From assembly GCA_031292625.1 (NCBI GenBank), contig JARLGU010000009.1, positions 1-64,000 of the forward strand: a stretch of 64,000 nt of DNA, given 5' to 3'. Of the stretch, positions 25,972 to 34,062 are shown piece after piece. A model generated the notes under the pieces. That model did not search any database, was not told the origin of the DNA, and saw nothing but the letters and a program-made list of their open reading frames with translations. This stretch comes from Capsulimonadaceae bacterium. GTDB lineage: Bacteria; Armatimonadota; Armatimonadia; Armatimonadales; Capsulimonadaceae. The stretch's first letter is position 1, and each line of letters opens with the position of its first letter. A program made the translations under genes and the position numbers.

Positions 25972-27264
25972 ATGCATAGTCTGCAACTATTGACGATCGG
26001 GCTCGCCGCAGTCCCGCTTTTCGCCACGCTTGCCGCATCCGCGGATGTCCCGGCCGCCGCCCCGGTTCCCGCCGTGCTCTGCCAGCCGCGTCTTGGGCTT
26101 GGTAACTTCTTCGCAAAGGTGAAGAAAGGCGAGCCAGTGACCGTCGCCTACTTTGGCGGCAGCATTACCGCGGCTAACGGATGGCGTCCGAAGACGATGG
26201 CTTGGTTCCGGCAGAAGTATCCGGATGTGAAGTTTACGGAGGTCGCCGCCGCAATCGGCGGCACCGGCTCCTACCTTGGCGCTTATCGTTTCCACAACGA
26301 TGTTCTCGTGCATAATCCTGATCTAATCTTCGTTGAGTTCGCTGTGAACGACGGCGGCGACAAACCTGAGGCGATCTGGCGGCAAATGGAAGGCATCGTG
26401 CGACAAGCCCGGAGGGCCAATCCTAAGGTCGATATTTGTTACATCTATACGTTTCGCGTCGGCTATGAAGCGCAGCTTTCGCAAGGCGTTAATCCGCCAG
26501 CGGCGTCAGCCGATGAAAAGCTTGCCGACTACTATGGAATTCCATCGATTAACGTCGCTCTTGAGACGGTGCATCGCCAACAGGCGGGGAAAATCGTTTA
26601 CATCGCGCAAAAGGACGCGACCGGGCACGCGCTGCCTGTGGCGGACGGTGTAACTCTCTGGTCGAATGACGGCGTTCACCCGCTGGACGCTGGACACGAG
26701 ATCTACACCCAGGTTATCGCGGATGCCTTCGAGAAGATGGAGTCGATTCCGCCCGTGGGAGCCTATCCAACAAAGGCGCCGTTCGTTGCCGACAACTGGG
26801 AGAACGCGAAGCAAGCTCCGATCTTGCCGTCCATGCTAAGCGCCGGATGGACGAAGCTGAGCGCCGTGGACGGGATCGGGAAGCAGTTCCACTCGCTGAT
26901 GCCGGAGATTTGGCAGGCCACGCAACCGGGCGAGACCCTTACGTTCAAATTTAAGGGAACCGCGGTGAATCTGTATGACATTCTTGGTCCTGACGGCGGC
27001 GAGGCAATCGTCACGCTCGACGGCAAGGAAGTCGGTACGACCCCGCTCTTCGATCATTATTGCACCTATCACCGCCTGAACACGCTCGCGATCGGTTCCG
27101 GCCTCGCCGATGCCGTGCATACCGTCAAGGTGGAGTTGTCTTCGCATCAGCCGGACCGAACGCCCGCGAGCAAGCAAGAGACGGGGGCGTTCGATCCGAA
27201 GAAGTACGAAGGCGTCGCGCTGCGGTTTGGTTCGATCATGCTGATCGGCGATGTGGTGAACTAG
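25972..27264 (+). CDS. Secreted SGNH/GDSL hydrolase with C-terminal accessory domain
   Basis: This 430-residue protein has a signal peptide (hydrophobic LLTIGLAAVPLFATLAASA, cleavage near residue 25), an SGNH hydrolase domain (about 50-270) and a C-terminal beta-rich domain (about 290-430). The four SGNH blocks are visible: GGSIT with the catalytic Ser near 65, a conserved Gly in GGTGS, Asn in EFAVND and the Asp/His pair in NDGVHP. SGNH enzymes of this kind are often carbohydrate esterases. The ATG at 25972 has GGAGG upstream and lies after the promoter. The substrate is unknown. Confidence 0.85.
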   Translation: MHSLQLLTIGLAAVPLFATLAASADVPAAAPVPAVLCQPRLGLGNFFAKVKKGEPVTVAYFGGSITAANGWRPKTMAWFRQKYPDVKFTEVAAAIGGTGSYLGAYRFHNDVLVHNPDLIFVEFAVNDGGDKPEAIWRQMEGIVRQARRANPKVDICYIYTFRVGYEAQLSQGVNPPAASADEKLADYYGIPSINVALETVHRQQAGKIVYIAQKDATGHALPVADGVTLWSNDGVHPLDAGHEIYTQVIADAFEKMESIPPVGAYPTKAPFVADNWENAKQAPILPSMLSAGWTKLSAVDGIGKQFHSLMPEIWQATQPGETLTFKFKGTAVNLYDILGPDGGEAIVTLDGKEVGTTPLFDHYCTYHRLNTLAIGSGLADAVHTVKVELSSHQPDRTPASKQETGAFDPKKYEGVALRFGSIMLIGDVVN

Positions 27265-28591
27265 GCGGCTCGAACCTTGTGTTGCGGGAGAGCCAGGGCC
27301 GGTGTTCTAGCGCGTGGTCGGATTTGCCGCCGCAAACGGTGATCAGCGGCGCTGGCTCTTTCTGGACGCCGGGCGTGGTGTATGGGCATTCGCAATCGAT
27401 AGATGGCTGTTGGCGTCCGATCGACGCGATGGTGACCTGATTGCGACCATTTTCCTTGGATATGTACAAGGCACGGTCGGCCATGCCAATCAGATCGGCA
27501 GGCGTTGTGTCGCGGCGCGGCGCTGACGCAACGCCGATGCTTACGGTCGCCTGGTGGCCTTGCCGCGTGTCGGTCTCGACCCGTGCGCGGAGGCGTTCGG
27601 CGATCTCGTAGGCGTCGCTTGCTTCTGTTGCCGGAAGTAGGATGGCGAACTCCTCGCCTCCGTAGCGGGCCACGACATCCGACCCTCTTCCGGCTTCGTC
27701 GAGGATCCGCGCAAGGCGCGCTAAGATCGTATCGCCTGCCTGGTGCCCAAAGGTGTCGTTGTAGGCCTTGAAGTGGTCGACATCGATCATCATCAGCGAG
27801 ATAGGCTCCATTCGCCGTTCCGTTGGGCTAAACTCCGCGGCGAGGCGCTCCTGGAACGTGCGGTGGTTGATAAGGCCAGTTAATCCGTCGCGCTTTGCCA
27901 GTTCCGCCAATTCCTGGTTGGCTCGTCTCAGGTGACGCGTCTCTTCCTCCACAATTTGTCGAGTCCGCCTGTTGCCCTGGATGTAGTACCGGCGAGCCAT
28001 CGCGATCATAAGCGCGAGATTGATAACGACAAGCGCGATGTCCGTTGCGAACAGAATGCGCGAATCGTTGGAATTGGTTGCAACGGCCTGTGTCCGTTCT
28101 GCTAGCGCGTTCCCAATTTCGGCGTGTGCAGTCTCGATCAGACCTCTTGCGATCCTCTCGCTTCGCACGGGGTAAGTCCACGTTTGACGACCCGGACTGG
28201 ACGCCCGCGCGACGGCGTCGCTGACGTCGCGCATGTGCCGGGCGACTGCCTTTGCGATCGCGTGAAAACTGCGCGCGAGGGCCGGATTGTCGGTGGAGAG
28301 CGCCTTCGACTGGGCAAGCATCGCCCGCACGCGTACGTTCGTCGTATGGATCCGCGAGCGCTCCTGGCCGAATCGGCCCTGCTGCAATCCAAGGTCAGCG
28401 CTCGACATGGCGCTGTCAAGGTTCGCGAGGGTTTGCTGCGCGGCGTAGGTTCGGTCGACTGCCGCGCTTTCGTTTTCCAGACGCTCCGTAATGCAGAAGG
28501 TTGCAGCCGTTAAAAGCGAAAGTAGGATGAGCGTCGCAAACGCAAGGGCGCTGACGAGTGCGAAACGGACTCCATTGCTTGATCGGTTCAC
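27236..28591 (-). CDS. Membrane diguanylate cyclase (GGDEF)
   Basis: The 451-residue protein makes cyclic di-GMP. It has an N-terminal membrane segment, a periplasmic helical sensor of about 160 residues resembling CHASE3, a second membrane segment (TDIALVVINLALMIAMA), a short coiled linker and a GGDEF domain with active-site GGEEF. The inhibitory I-site RGSD lies five residues before it. I chose the GTG at 28591 (GAGGA upstream), which aligns with its paralogue. The 3' end overlaps the convergent SGNH gene by 29 bp. The tail after the GGDEF domain is long and of low complexity. Confidence 0.85.
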   Translation of the reverse strand: MNRSSNGVRFALVSALAFATLILLSLLTAATFCITERLENESAAVDRTYAAQQTLANLDSAMSSADLGLQQGRFGQERSRIHTTNVRVRAMLAQSKALSTDNPALARSFHAIAKAVARHMRDVSDAVARASSPGRQTWTYPVRSERIARGLIETAHAEIGNALAERTQAVATNSNDSRILFATDIALVVINLALMIAMARRYYIQGNRRTRQIVEEETRHLRRANQELAELAKRDGLTGLINHRTFQERLAAEFSPTERRMEPISLMMIDVDHFKAYNDTFGHQAGDTILARLARILDEAGRGSDVVARYGGEEFAILLPATEASDAYEIAERLRARVETDTRQGHQATVSIGVASAPRRDTTPADLIGMADRALYISKENGRNQVTIASIGRQQPSIDCECPYTTPGVQKEPAPLITVCGGKSDHALEHRPWLSRNTRFEPPSSPHRRSA

Positions 28592-28895
28592 GGCTGCATT
28601 CCTCACGACTTTCAAATAGCAAGTATTCGCTTTGCCCGGGTGGTTCCGGACTACCCGTTGGGCGGCCCGGACGAGGACCATGAAATGTTGCCTCAATACC
28701 TATGATCCCGTAAGACGTAGTAACTTTCAAATGATGATTTGTTTTCGCGAACAATCAGGTATTTTTGCGGGTAAAGATCTTCGTTGCGTTGAATTTCTCA
28801 TGTAAGCGAGGCGATTGATACGTTAAAGAGCAAAGACGCATGATTCTGAGCGCGCGGCGTTCGAGATCAGAGGGCGAAGCCCGAAATGGGCGTCG
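28592..28895. other. Upstream region of the first diguanylate cyclase
   Basis: No gene is supportable. The region is less GC-rich than the flanking genes, and it ends at the left boundary of the second MITE copy. Confidence 0.4.
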
Positions 28896-29163
28896 CTTAG
28901 AGTGTGTGTAAATAAACTGGCGTGTTGCAAAAAAGATTCAGGACGGCTCGTGCCGCCGGGGCAATTTTTCGCTCGCGCCTCGTTCACGGCGGTGATTTAC
29001 GATGTTGCGTCAACACGCGTACGGCGTTTGTAGCTAACGTCCGATAGCGGCACGCATCGCGAAGTCACGAAAGCGCTGCGTCGGCCCTTTTTCAAAAACG
29101 GCCACGGCGGCCGGGGAGCCGTCCTACAAGACCTTTCGATCTTTTACACACGCTCTTAGAGAC
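28896..29163. mobile_element. Non-coding MITE-like element, copy B
   Basis: A 268-bp element with terminal inverted repeats that match at about 18 of 22 positions (core GTGTGTAAA, left end CTTAGAGTGTGTGTAAA, right end TTTACACACGCTCTTAGAG). It matches the ends and the shared interior of 1899-2259, with a single copy of the 93-bp unit. The heptamer CTTAGAG occurs at both edges and may reflect a target duplication. It lies between two paralogous diguanylate cyclase genes and stops 22 bp after the second gene's end. The GTGTGTAAA ends recall IS256-type elements, but no transposase is present. Confidence 0.7.
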
Positions 29164-29185
29164 GATGGGATGGCGATTGGAAGGC

Positions 29186-30436
29186 TTAGAAGTGCGCTGC
29201 GGCGCGCGTGCTCGACGGCGGAGTTTGGGCGCCGTCGCCTTCAGAGTCCGGACTGGCGATTGTGACCTGGTTGCGTCCAAGCGCCTTGGATCGGTAGAGG
29301 GCGCGGTCCGCCATGGCAAGCAGCTCGGTTGGATTGGTGGCATCGCGGGTCGAAGATGACACGCCGATGCTGATGGTTACGGAGGCGTTTTGCCAGGTGT
29401 CGGCTTCAACTCGGCGGCGAAGACGTTCGGCCAACTCATGTGCACCGTGGGGGCCGGTTGTCGGCAGGAGGATTGCGAACTCCTCGCCTCCGTAGCGCGC
29501 GACGACATCCGATGCGCGGCCGGCGTCGTCCAGTATTTGGGCAATGCGGGCGAGTATTGCATCGCCCGCCTGGTGTCCGAATGTGTCGTTATAGGCTTTA
29601 AAGTGATCGACGTCTATCATGAGAAGGGATATCGGCTCCGAATGGCGGGCAAGGAGGACGAATTCCGTCGCGAGCCGCTCGTGGAACGTTCGATGATTGA
29701 TCAAACCGGTCAGACCGTCGCGTTTCGCTAACTCGGCAAGCTCTCGATTGGCGTGCTCCAGGTTGCGTTTCTGTTCTTCCACAATCTGGACATAGTGATT
29801 CACCTGCGCTGAATGGTCGTGACGAACGATTAAGATCATCAGGCCAAGGACGACGACGACAAGCGCGACATCGGCAGTGACCAGAACCTGCGTCTCGTCC
29901 GACCGCTTTGTGACGTCTTCCATTTGTCGCGCGAGGACAATCTCGAGCCCTGCGCGAGTTTCCGCTATCTGCGTGCGGGCTGCTTGTGCGAGACGCGCCT
30001 GTAATCGTGACGGGACCTCGGGCGATCCGTCGTTTTCGCTCGAAGTCGTACGTGCGGAACGCAGTCGAACGGACACGGTCTGAGTGATTGCGCGCATGCG
30101 GCGTCGCAACGCCGGATCGTCTTTGGCGCAAGACTTCGCGCGCGTCAGGGCGGCGTAGATGTGCTTCTTTGCGGTATCGATAGACGCTACGTACGTGTCG
30201 TCCTGGGTGAGTAGGTATCCTTGCTCGCTTGCGTCGAGCGACGACAGGTCTGCCGCGAGATCGCTGAGAATTTGCTGAGCGTCGTACGTCCGATCGACCG
30301 CTGCGTTGTAGAGCTCAAGCCGGTTTGTCGCATAGAAGGTTAGCGGCGTAAGGAGAGAGAGGAGAATGATCGAGGCAAACGCGAGGGCCGATGCCAGGGA
30401 TACATGCACCTTGTGACTGTAGCTGCTCCTTACCAT
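29186..30436 (-). CDS. Membrane diguanylate cyclase (GGDEF), paralogue of the neighbour
   Basis: The 416-residue protein has the same layout as the cyclase at 27236: an N-terminal anchor, a periplasmic CHASE3-like helical region (YDAQQILSDLAADLSSLDAS), a second anchor (VALVVVVLGLMILIV), and a GGDEF domain with GGEEF and the I-site RASD five residues before it. The two share long blocks in the linker and cyclase domain (RELAELAKRDGLTGLINHR), so they arose by duplication, but their sensor regions differ. I chose the ATG at 30436, with GGAG 9 nt upstream. Confidence 0.87.
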   Translation of the reverse strand: MVRSSYSHKVHVSLASALAFASIILLSLLTPLTFYATNRLELYNAAVDRTYDAQQILSDLAADLSSLDASEQGYLLTQDDTYVASIDTAKKHIYAALTRAKSCAKDDPALRRRMRAITQTVSVRLRSARTTSSENDGSPEVPSRLQARLAQAARTQIAETRAGLEIVLARQMEDVTKRSDETQVLVTADVALVVVVLGLMILIVRHDHSAQVNHYVQIVEEQKRNLEHANRELAELAKRDGLTGLINHRTFHERLATEFVLLARHSEPISLLMIDVDHFKAYNDTFGHQAGDAILARIAQILDDAGRASDVVARYGGEEFAILLPTTGPHGAHELAERLRRRVEADTWQNASVTISIGVSSSTRDATNPTELLAMADRALYRSKALGRNQVTIASPDSEGDGAQTPPSSTRAAAHF

Positions 30437-30631
30437 ACCATCTTGCTCCATGCACACGTTAAGGGTCGTCGCGGATCCATTGTCGGACCGTGGTCCTATG
30501 ACAAACCTTGCATAACCGGCGCGACCGAGTATCCTATAGTAATGATCCCCCAAACGAACCGTAACTTGCAATACAGGTTTTCTGGCAGGAAAAATCAGTA
30601 ATTGGGCCTGAGTTCGAGCGTTGCCTCATGG

Positions 30632-30637
30632 TATAAT
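30632..30637 (+). promoter_or_regulatory. Extended -10 promoter (TGGTATAAT) of the riboswitch leader
   Basis: TATAAT at 30632-30637 is preceded by TGG, an extended -10 element; no clear -35 is visible. Transcription would begin near 30644. Confidence 0.65.
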
Positions 30638-30643
30638 ATTGGC

Positions 30644-30770
30644 AGAACGTAGCATAAGGAGAGGTTCCATTTTTTGGGAACCCAGCAACCGGGTTGGAGA
30701 ACCATCGGTGCTAGAGACATTGAGTCTCAATGCGCGGGAATTATCCCGAACAACATCTCCAAGTAACCGG
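30644..30770 (+). ncRNA. Candidate SAM-I/SAM-IV-clan riboswitch aptamer
   Basis: Conserved SAM-clan blocks occur in order: GAGAGG (30659-30664), CCCAGCAACC (30681-30690) and CGGTGCTA (30706-30713). A consistent fold exists. P1: CGT-A-GCAT (30648-30655) with ATGCGCG (30730-30736). P2: GGTTCC/GGAACC (30663-30682). P3 around a GGAG loop (30689-30708). P4: GAGAC/GTCTC (30714-30728). A hairpin GGGA/TCCC follows (30736-30747). The P3 loop segment TTGGAG (30694-30699) is complementary to CTCCAA (30757-30762), the tertiary contact expected of SAM-IV-like members. P2 lacks the kink-turn of SAM-I. The next gene has no obvious methionine function. Confidence 0.6.
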
Positions 30771-30781
30771 CAATCATCCTG

Positions 30782-30821
30782 AACCACTGCTACATTGGGT
30801 AGAAGTGGTTTTTTTGCGTTG
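30782..30821 (+). terminator. Intrinsic terminator downstream of the candidate riboswitch
   Basis: AACCACT-G-CTAC, loop ATTGG, GTAG-A-AGTGGTT form a long hairpin followed by a T-run. It lies between the aptamer and the next start codon, as in a transcription-terminating riboswitch. Confidence 0.8.
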
Positions 30822-30855
30822 GACAGTTCGCATTGAGGCGAAGGACGGTATCCAA

Positions 30856-31365
30856 ATGGATGAATTTACGAACGGCGTCCTGCCGGCAACCACGAAATCA
30901 AATTGGAACGAGGGCCGTTGCCAAGAAACGGTCTGTGAGGCTACCTGCCCGTACTGTGGATGGGTTTACGACCAACCAGAGTGGTGTATTCCCGCGCATG
31001 CTCGGTGCGCGCACCTTATTGCGACCGCTCAGTGGTCAGAGCGCCCCGGCTTGGCCGAGATTGCGACGTTGCGCGACGATCGCGGCGTCTGGCGTGCGTG
31101 GGCGCACGGTGAGTGCGAGGGTGGACGGAAATCGCTTGAAGCCGCGCTGCGCAACATCCTGGTAAAAGTCGTGTCCTCTACGGCGAGAACCGGCTCCACT
31201 GGCGGCGAGACGGTGTACAACTGCCGGTATTACTTTGCACGAAGGGCGGCGGCCGCTGTGGAGGATCTCAGGCGAACGGCGCATGGCGCGGTTGGGCAGG
31301 TGCTCATTCCAGGGCTAAGCCAGGTATCCTGTTGCCGGCCAAACTGTAGATCCGTGCACGCGTAG
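30856..31365 (+). CDS. Cys/His-rich protein of unknown function behind the riboswitch
   Basis: The 169-residue protein has no family that I recognise. The N-terminal half has a zinc-ribbon-like CPYC pair near residue 31 and further Cys and His (CIPAHARCAH, HGECEGG). The C-terminal half has a basic helical stretch and a CC-x3-C cluster near the end. It has no signal or membrane segment. The ATG follows AAGGACGG. The open frame extends upstream into the terminator and aptamer, so the earlier ATG at 30730 is unlikely to be used. Control by SAM would be predicted if the leader is a real SAM aptamer. Confidence 0.55.
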   Translation: MDEFTNGVLPATTKSNWNEGRCQETVCEATCPYCGWVYDQPEWCIPAHARCAHLIATAQWSERPGLAEIATLRDDRGVWRAWAHGECEGGRKSLEAALRNILVKVVSSTARTGSTGGETVYNCRYYFARRAAAAVEDLRRTAHGAVGQVLIPGLSQVSCCRPNCRSVHA

Positions 31366-31397
31366 CAGATTCGTTCGGTTCCATTCCTGTCTTGCCA

Positions 31398-31862
31398 ATG
31401 TCTGATCAACTCTTCAAAACCGTCATCGGCGTAATCGTCGCGTTCGCGCTTCTCATTGGAGGGCTAGCTCTGTGGCATAGCAAACAGGCAAGCCATGTTT
31501 CGACTCTCTCGTCGCCCATGAAGGCAGCGCAAGAGCCAAATCCAGCGCCTCGTAAGCCCACACAGCCGCTTGCGACATTATCCGTCGGAGTCGGACGTTC
31601 CGGCATTCTCCGTAACGGCAACGACCAGGTGGATGTTGCCGTAAACCAGGGGGCTCTTATCGAACTCGCCAATGCCGCCCGCGTTCAGAGCACGAAACGC
31701 TATTACGCCGTGTTCGACAAGGGCCGCGCCTTTCGCGTGGGCGATGGAACCGCAATCCGGGTGATTGGCGAGGGCATCTACAGCGGCCACGTTCGCATTC
31801 TGAGCGGCGCATCGGCCGGAAAGACCGGTTATGTTCCTCAGGAGTGGGTTTGCGAGCGGTAG
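31398..31862 (+). CDS. Small membrane-anchored protein with SH3-like C-terminus
   Basis: The 154-residue protein has a single N-terminal membrane segment (VIGVIVAFALLIGGLALW), a Pro/Ala-rich linker to about residue 60 and a beta-rich C-terminal domain ending GKTGYVPQEWVCER, reminiscent of bacterial SH3 folds. The ATG at 31398 is preferred over a TTG two codons earlier. It follows the unknown Cys-rich gene by 32 bp and may be co-transcribed with it. No enzymatic motif is visible. Confidence 0.6.
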   Translation: MSDQLFKTVIGVIVAFALLIGGLALWHSKQASHVSTLSSPMKAAQEPNPAPRKPTQPLATLSVGVGRSGILRNGNDQVDVAVNQGALIELANAARVQSTKRYYAVFDKGRAFRVGDGTAIRVIGEGIYSGHVRILSGASAGKTGYVPQEWVCER

Positions 31863-31883
31863 ACGCGTCGTTCGGCCGCGCTT

Positions 31884-32960
31884 CTAGATGACCTCAAGCT
31901 CATTTGCCGTCCCGATCGCCGGAAATGGAGCATGGGGTTCTGCCTGGTACCAGAACGTTGTGCTTGCAATGTCGTCCTGGAGCGGCAGGAAGCGGTAGTT
32001 GGAGCGCCAACCGAGGGCCTGGATTGTGACGCGCAGATCCTGAGCGAAGCGAACCGGATCCGGGATGTGCCATCGGTACATCCCGAATCGCATATTGGAC
32101 TTAAATGCGCCATCGGGCTTGAGTATCTGGTGAAACCCAAGGAATGGGGTCGAATACGGAACGTATTGCCCCTCGACCTCGAAGCACCACGCTCCGCCAA
32201 AATAGTCCTCGGTTCCCGTTCCGCAGATCGTCGGGTTTTCTTCATCGCCGTCGATATAGAACTTAATCTCCCCCTCGCCCCACCAGCCGTCGTTGTTGGA
32301 TTGCCAGGCGACATACGTCCCGACATAATGTCCGTGGCCGGTAATGCCATCGACCAGCGTGTGGATATCGCCGTACGGCACCGGGTTGCTGCGACGCCAT
32401 TGGGCATGCAGGTAGGCCGCGTCGTCTGGGATGTCTGTCAGGGTGTAGTCGACCTGATAGAACAGGCCCGTGTGAGGCTCATGCCAGAGGTTCTCAACGG
32501 TGATACGAGCCTTTTGGCGAAACGGCATTTCCCAGTAGCTGTTAAACCCTCCGCGCGGGTTGACGGCGATCGGAAGCGAGTTGACCGCGACAGGCTTGCA
32601 CCAGCCGTTGCAGAACAGATCGCCAATCGGCGCTTCTATGGATGGGGTTAGCTCGTCGTCCCAATAGAACCGGATGATAAGGCGTCGCCAGAAATCGGAC
32701 TTGCACGTCAGCCAGATATGCTCGATCGCGCCGGGACCGTCGATTTCCGCGATCGTCAGGACTTGACCGGGTTCGACGGTGACGCAGGGGCGAACCTTCC
32801 ATCCTACGCCAAGCTCGCGAGCCGGGTGGTTGCCCTCCGGGGCGGCAAGCGCGCCTCGGCCTTTTGCGCCGTTGGGATTCTCCGCGCTGATCGACCGCGA
32901 CTGCGCCGTCGACAGCCGCGAGATGTTGTGCAGCCCGGTTCCGATGCCTGGATGTTGCAA
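31884..32960 (-). CDS. GH172 (DUF2961) glycoside hydrolase
   Basis: The 358-residue protein matches DUF2961, now glycoside hydrolase family 172, whose members cleave fructofuranosides or D-arabinofuranosides. Diagnostic segments are GPGAIEHIWLT near residue 76, GEGEIKFYIDGD near 229 and GTGTEDYFGGAWCFE near 247, where the acidic catalytic residues lie. There is no signal peptide. The start is TTG, with AGGAG nine nt upstream. The gene is convergent with the small anchored-protein gene, 21 bp away. Confidence 0.85.
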   Translation of the reverse strand: MQHPGIGTGLHNISRLSTAQSRSISAENPNGAKGRGALAAPEGNHPARELGVGWKVRPCVTVEPGQVLTIAEIDGPGAIEHIWLTCKSDFWRRLIIRFYWDDELTPSIEAPIGDLFCNGWCKPVAVNSLPIAVNPRGGFNSYWEMPFRQKARITVENLWHEPHTGLFYQVDYTLTDIPDDAAYLHAQWRRSNPVPYGDIHTLVDGITGHGHYVGTYVAWQSNNDGWWGEGEIKFYIDGDEENPTICGTGTEDYFGGAWCFEVEGQYVPYSTPFLGFHQILKPDGAFKSNMRFGMYRWHIPDPVRFAQDLRVTIQALGWRSNYRFLPLQDDIASTTFWYQAEPHAPFPAIGTANELEVI

Positions 32961-33063
32961 GATGATTGTCTCCTGGAAGCTTAGAAGTTAGTTCGACGGC
33001 GAGCTTAATTTCCCTGCGCGATCAATCGGCTGCAGGCGCTTCTTTGCCGTGGCGTTTTGTCGT

Positions 33064-34062
33064 CTAGGAGCCCGCCGGCACGATCGCAATCGCCGTGGGC
33101 ATGGCGACCGATGTTGCGAGCGGGGTGAGCGTTTGGCCGCCGGACTTGTAGCTGAGCTGGGACGACGAACCGCCGTCGACGCACATGGCGCGGGCTGGCT
33201 TTGTGCCGTGCGCCCGGGCATAATAGCGAATGAGCGCTTGCGCCAGATCCTTGTACGTCGCGGCGTTTGCAACGCCGATCACGAAATGCCGGGGATGGCC
33301 CTGGATTGTGTCGTATGCGACGAATGTTCGGGCGGTGCGAAGGTCGTCGACGAGGCGTTCCTGGTGGTCGGTGACGACCGGGCGACCCGCCCGGACGAGC
33401 ATCGGACCGCAACCGATCGCGTCCTGGATGTTCCAGCGCCGTCCGCCGTGAGGATCGTTGGGCGTGACATACGCGTAAACACCCTCGCCGCCGTGCGAGG
33501 GCGTCGAGGCCCACGCAATCTGAGGATTGCCTTCGCGAGTGATCCCGAATGCGCTTCGTACATACAAGCCAGCGCCGACGAAAGCGCCGCCCTGTCCGCG
33601 AATGGGCGGCGCGGGGCGCAGTATACGGCCGTTCTTGACGAAAAGGCCAATGATCTCTTTCCTGTCCTGTTTGCCCCGTCCAAAGTACCCGCCGTTTACG
33701 ACGGCCAGCGCCTGACGTCGCGCAAGCCAAGCAGATGGCGAGTAAGCGTCGCCAGCCAGGCCGAGGCGGCTCAGAGAGACGTTCTCCGCCAGGATAGCGG
33801 GACGGTAATTTGACGCTGCGAGGTCGACATCGATAAGATCGATGCCGGTGGACAAGCTAAGCGGAATCGCCGCATGCATGACGCCTGTTGCGATCGTGTC
33901 CGATCCGATTGGCGCAAGCAGATGAGACAGGCGAGGGATGTGACCGCGGACCGCGCAGACAAGCCCGATGCAAACGGCTGACGCGACAATGACCGCAAAC
34001 AACGCTGCGCCGCGCGCGGGCCGCCGTCTCGCTTGAATTGGTCGCGGTCGCTGCGAACTCAT
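33064..34062 (-). CDS. Phosphodiester glycosidase (NAGPA/DUF2233) family protein
   Basis: This 332-residue protein has an N-terminal membrane anchor (LFAVIVASAVCIGLVCAV) and an extracytoplasmic NAGPA domain. Family motifs are AVVNGGYFG near residue 118, the IGCGPMLVRAG block near 215 and CVDGGSSSQL near 303 towards the C-terminus. Relatives remove GlcNAc from phosphodiesters or take part in exopolysaccharide and spore-wall metabolism. Its start overlaps the glcD stop by 4 bp (ATGA), implying translational coupling, although the functions are not obviously linked. Confidence 0.82.
   Translation of the reverse strand: MSSQRPRPIQARRRPARGAALFAVIVASAVCIGLVCAVRGHIPRLSHLLAPIGSDTIATGVMHAAIPLSLSTGIDLIDVDLAASNYRPAILAENVSLSRLGLAGDAYSPSAWLARRQALAVVNGGYFGRGKQDRKEIIGLFVKNGRILRPAPPIRGQGGAFVGAGLYVRSAFGITREGNPQIAWASTPSHGGEGVYAYVTPNDPHGGRRWNIQDAIGCGPMLVRAGRPVVTDHQERLVDDLRTARTFVAYDTIQGHPRHFVIGVANAATYKDLAQALIRYYARAHGTKPARAMCVDGGSSSQLSYKSGGQTLTPLATSVAMPTAIAIVPAGS

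Noticed and set aside
30644-30821. 6S, SRP or c-di-GMP-I RNA as identity of the leader near the diguanylate cyclases
   Set aside because: It lacks the GGTCAGG/GGAAGCAGC signature of SRP RNA, the long closed rod of 6S RNA and the conserved blocks of c-di-GMP aptamers; the SAM-clan blocks fit better.
30730-30855. Earlier ATG for the Cys-rich gene
   Set aside because: It would start inside the aptamer and read through the terminator hairpin, with no ribosome-binding site.
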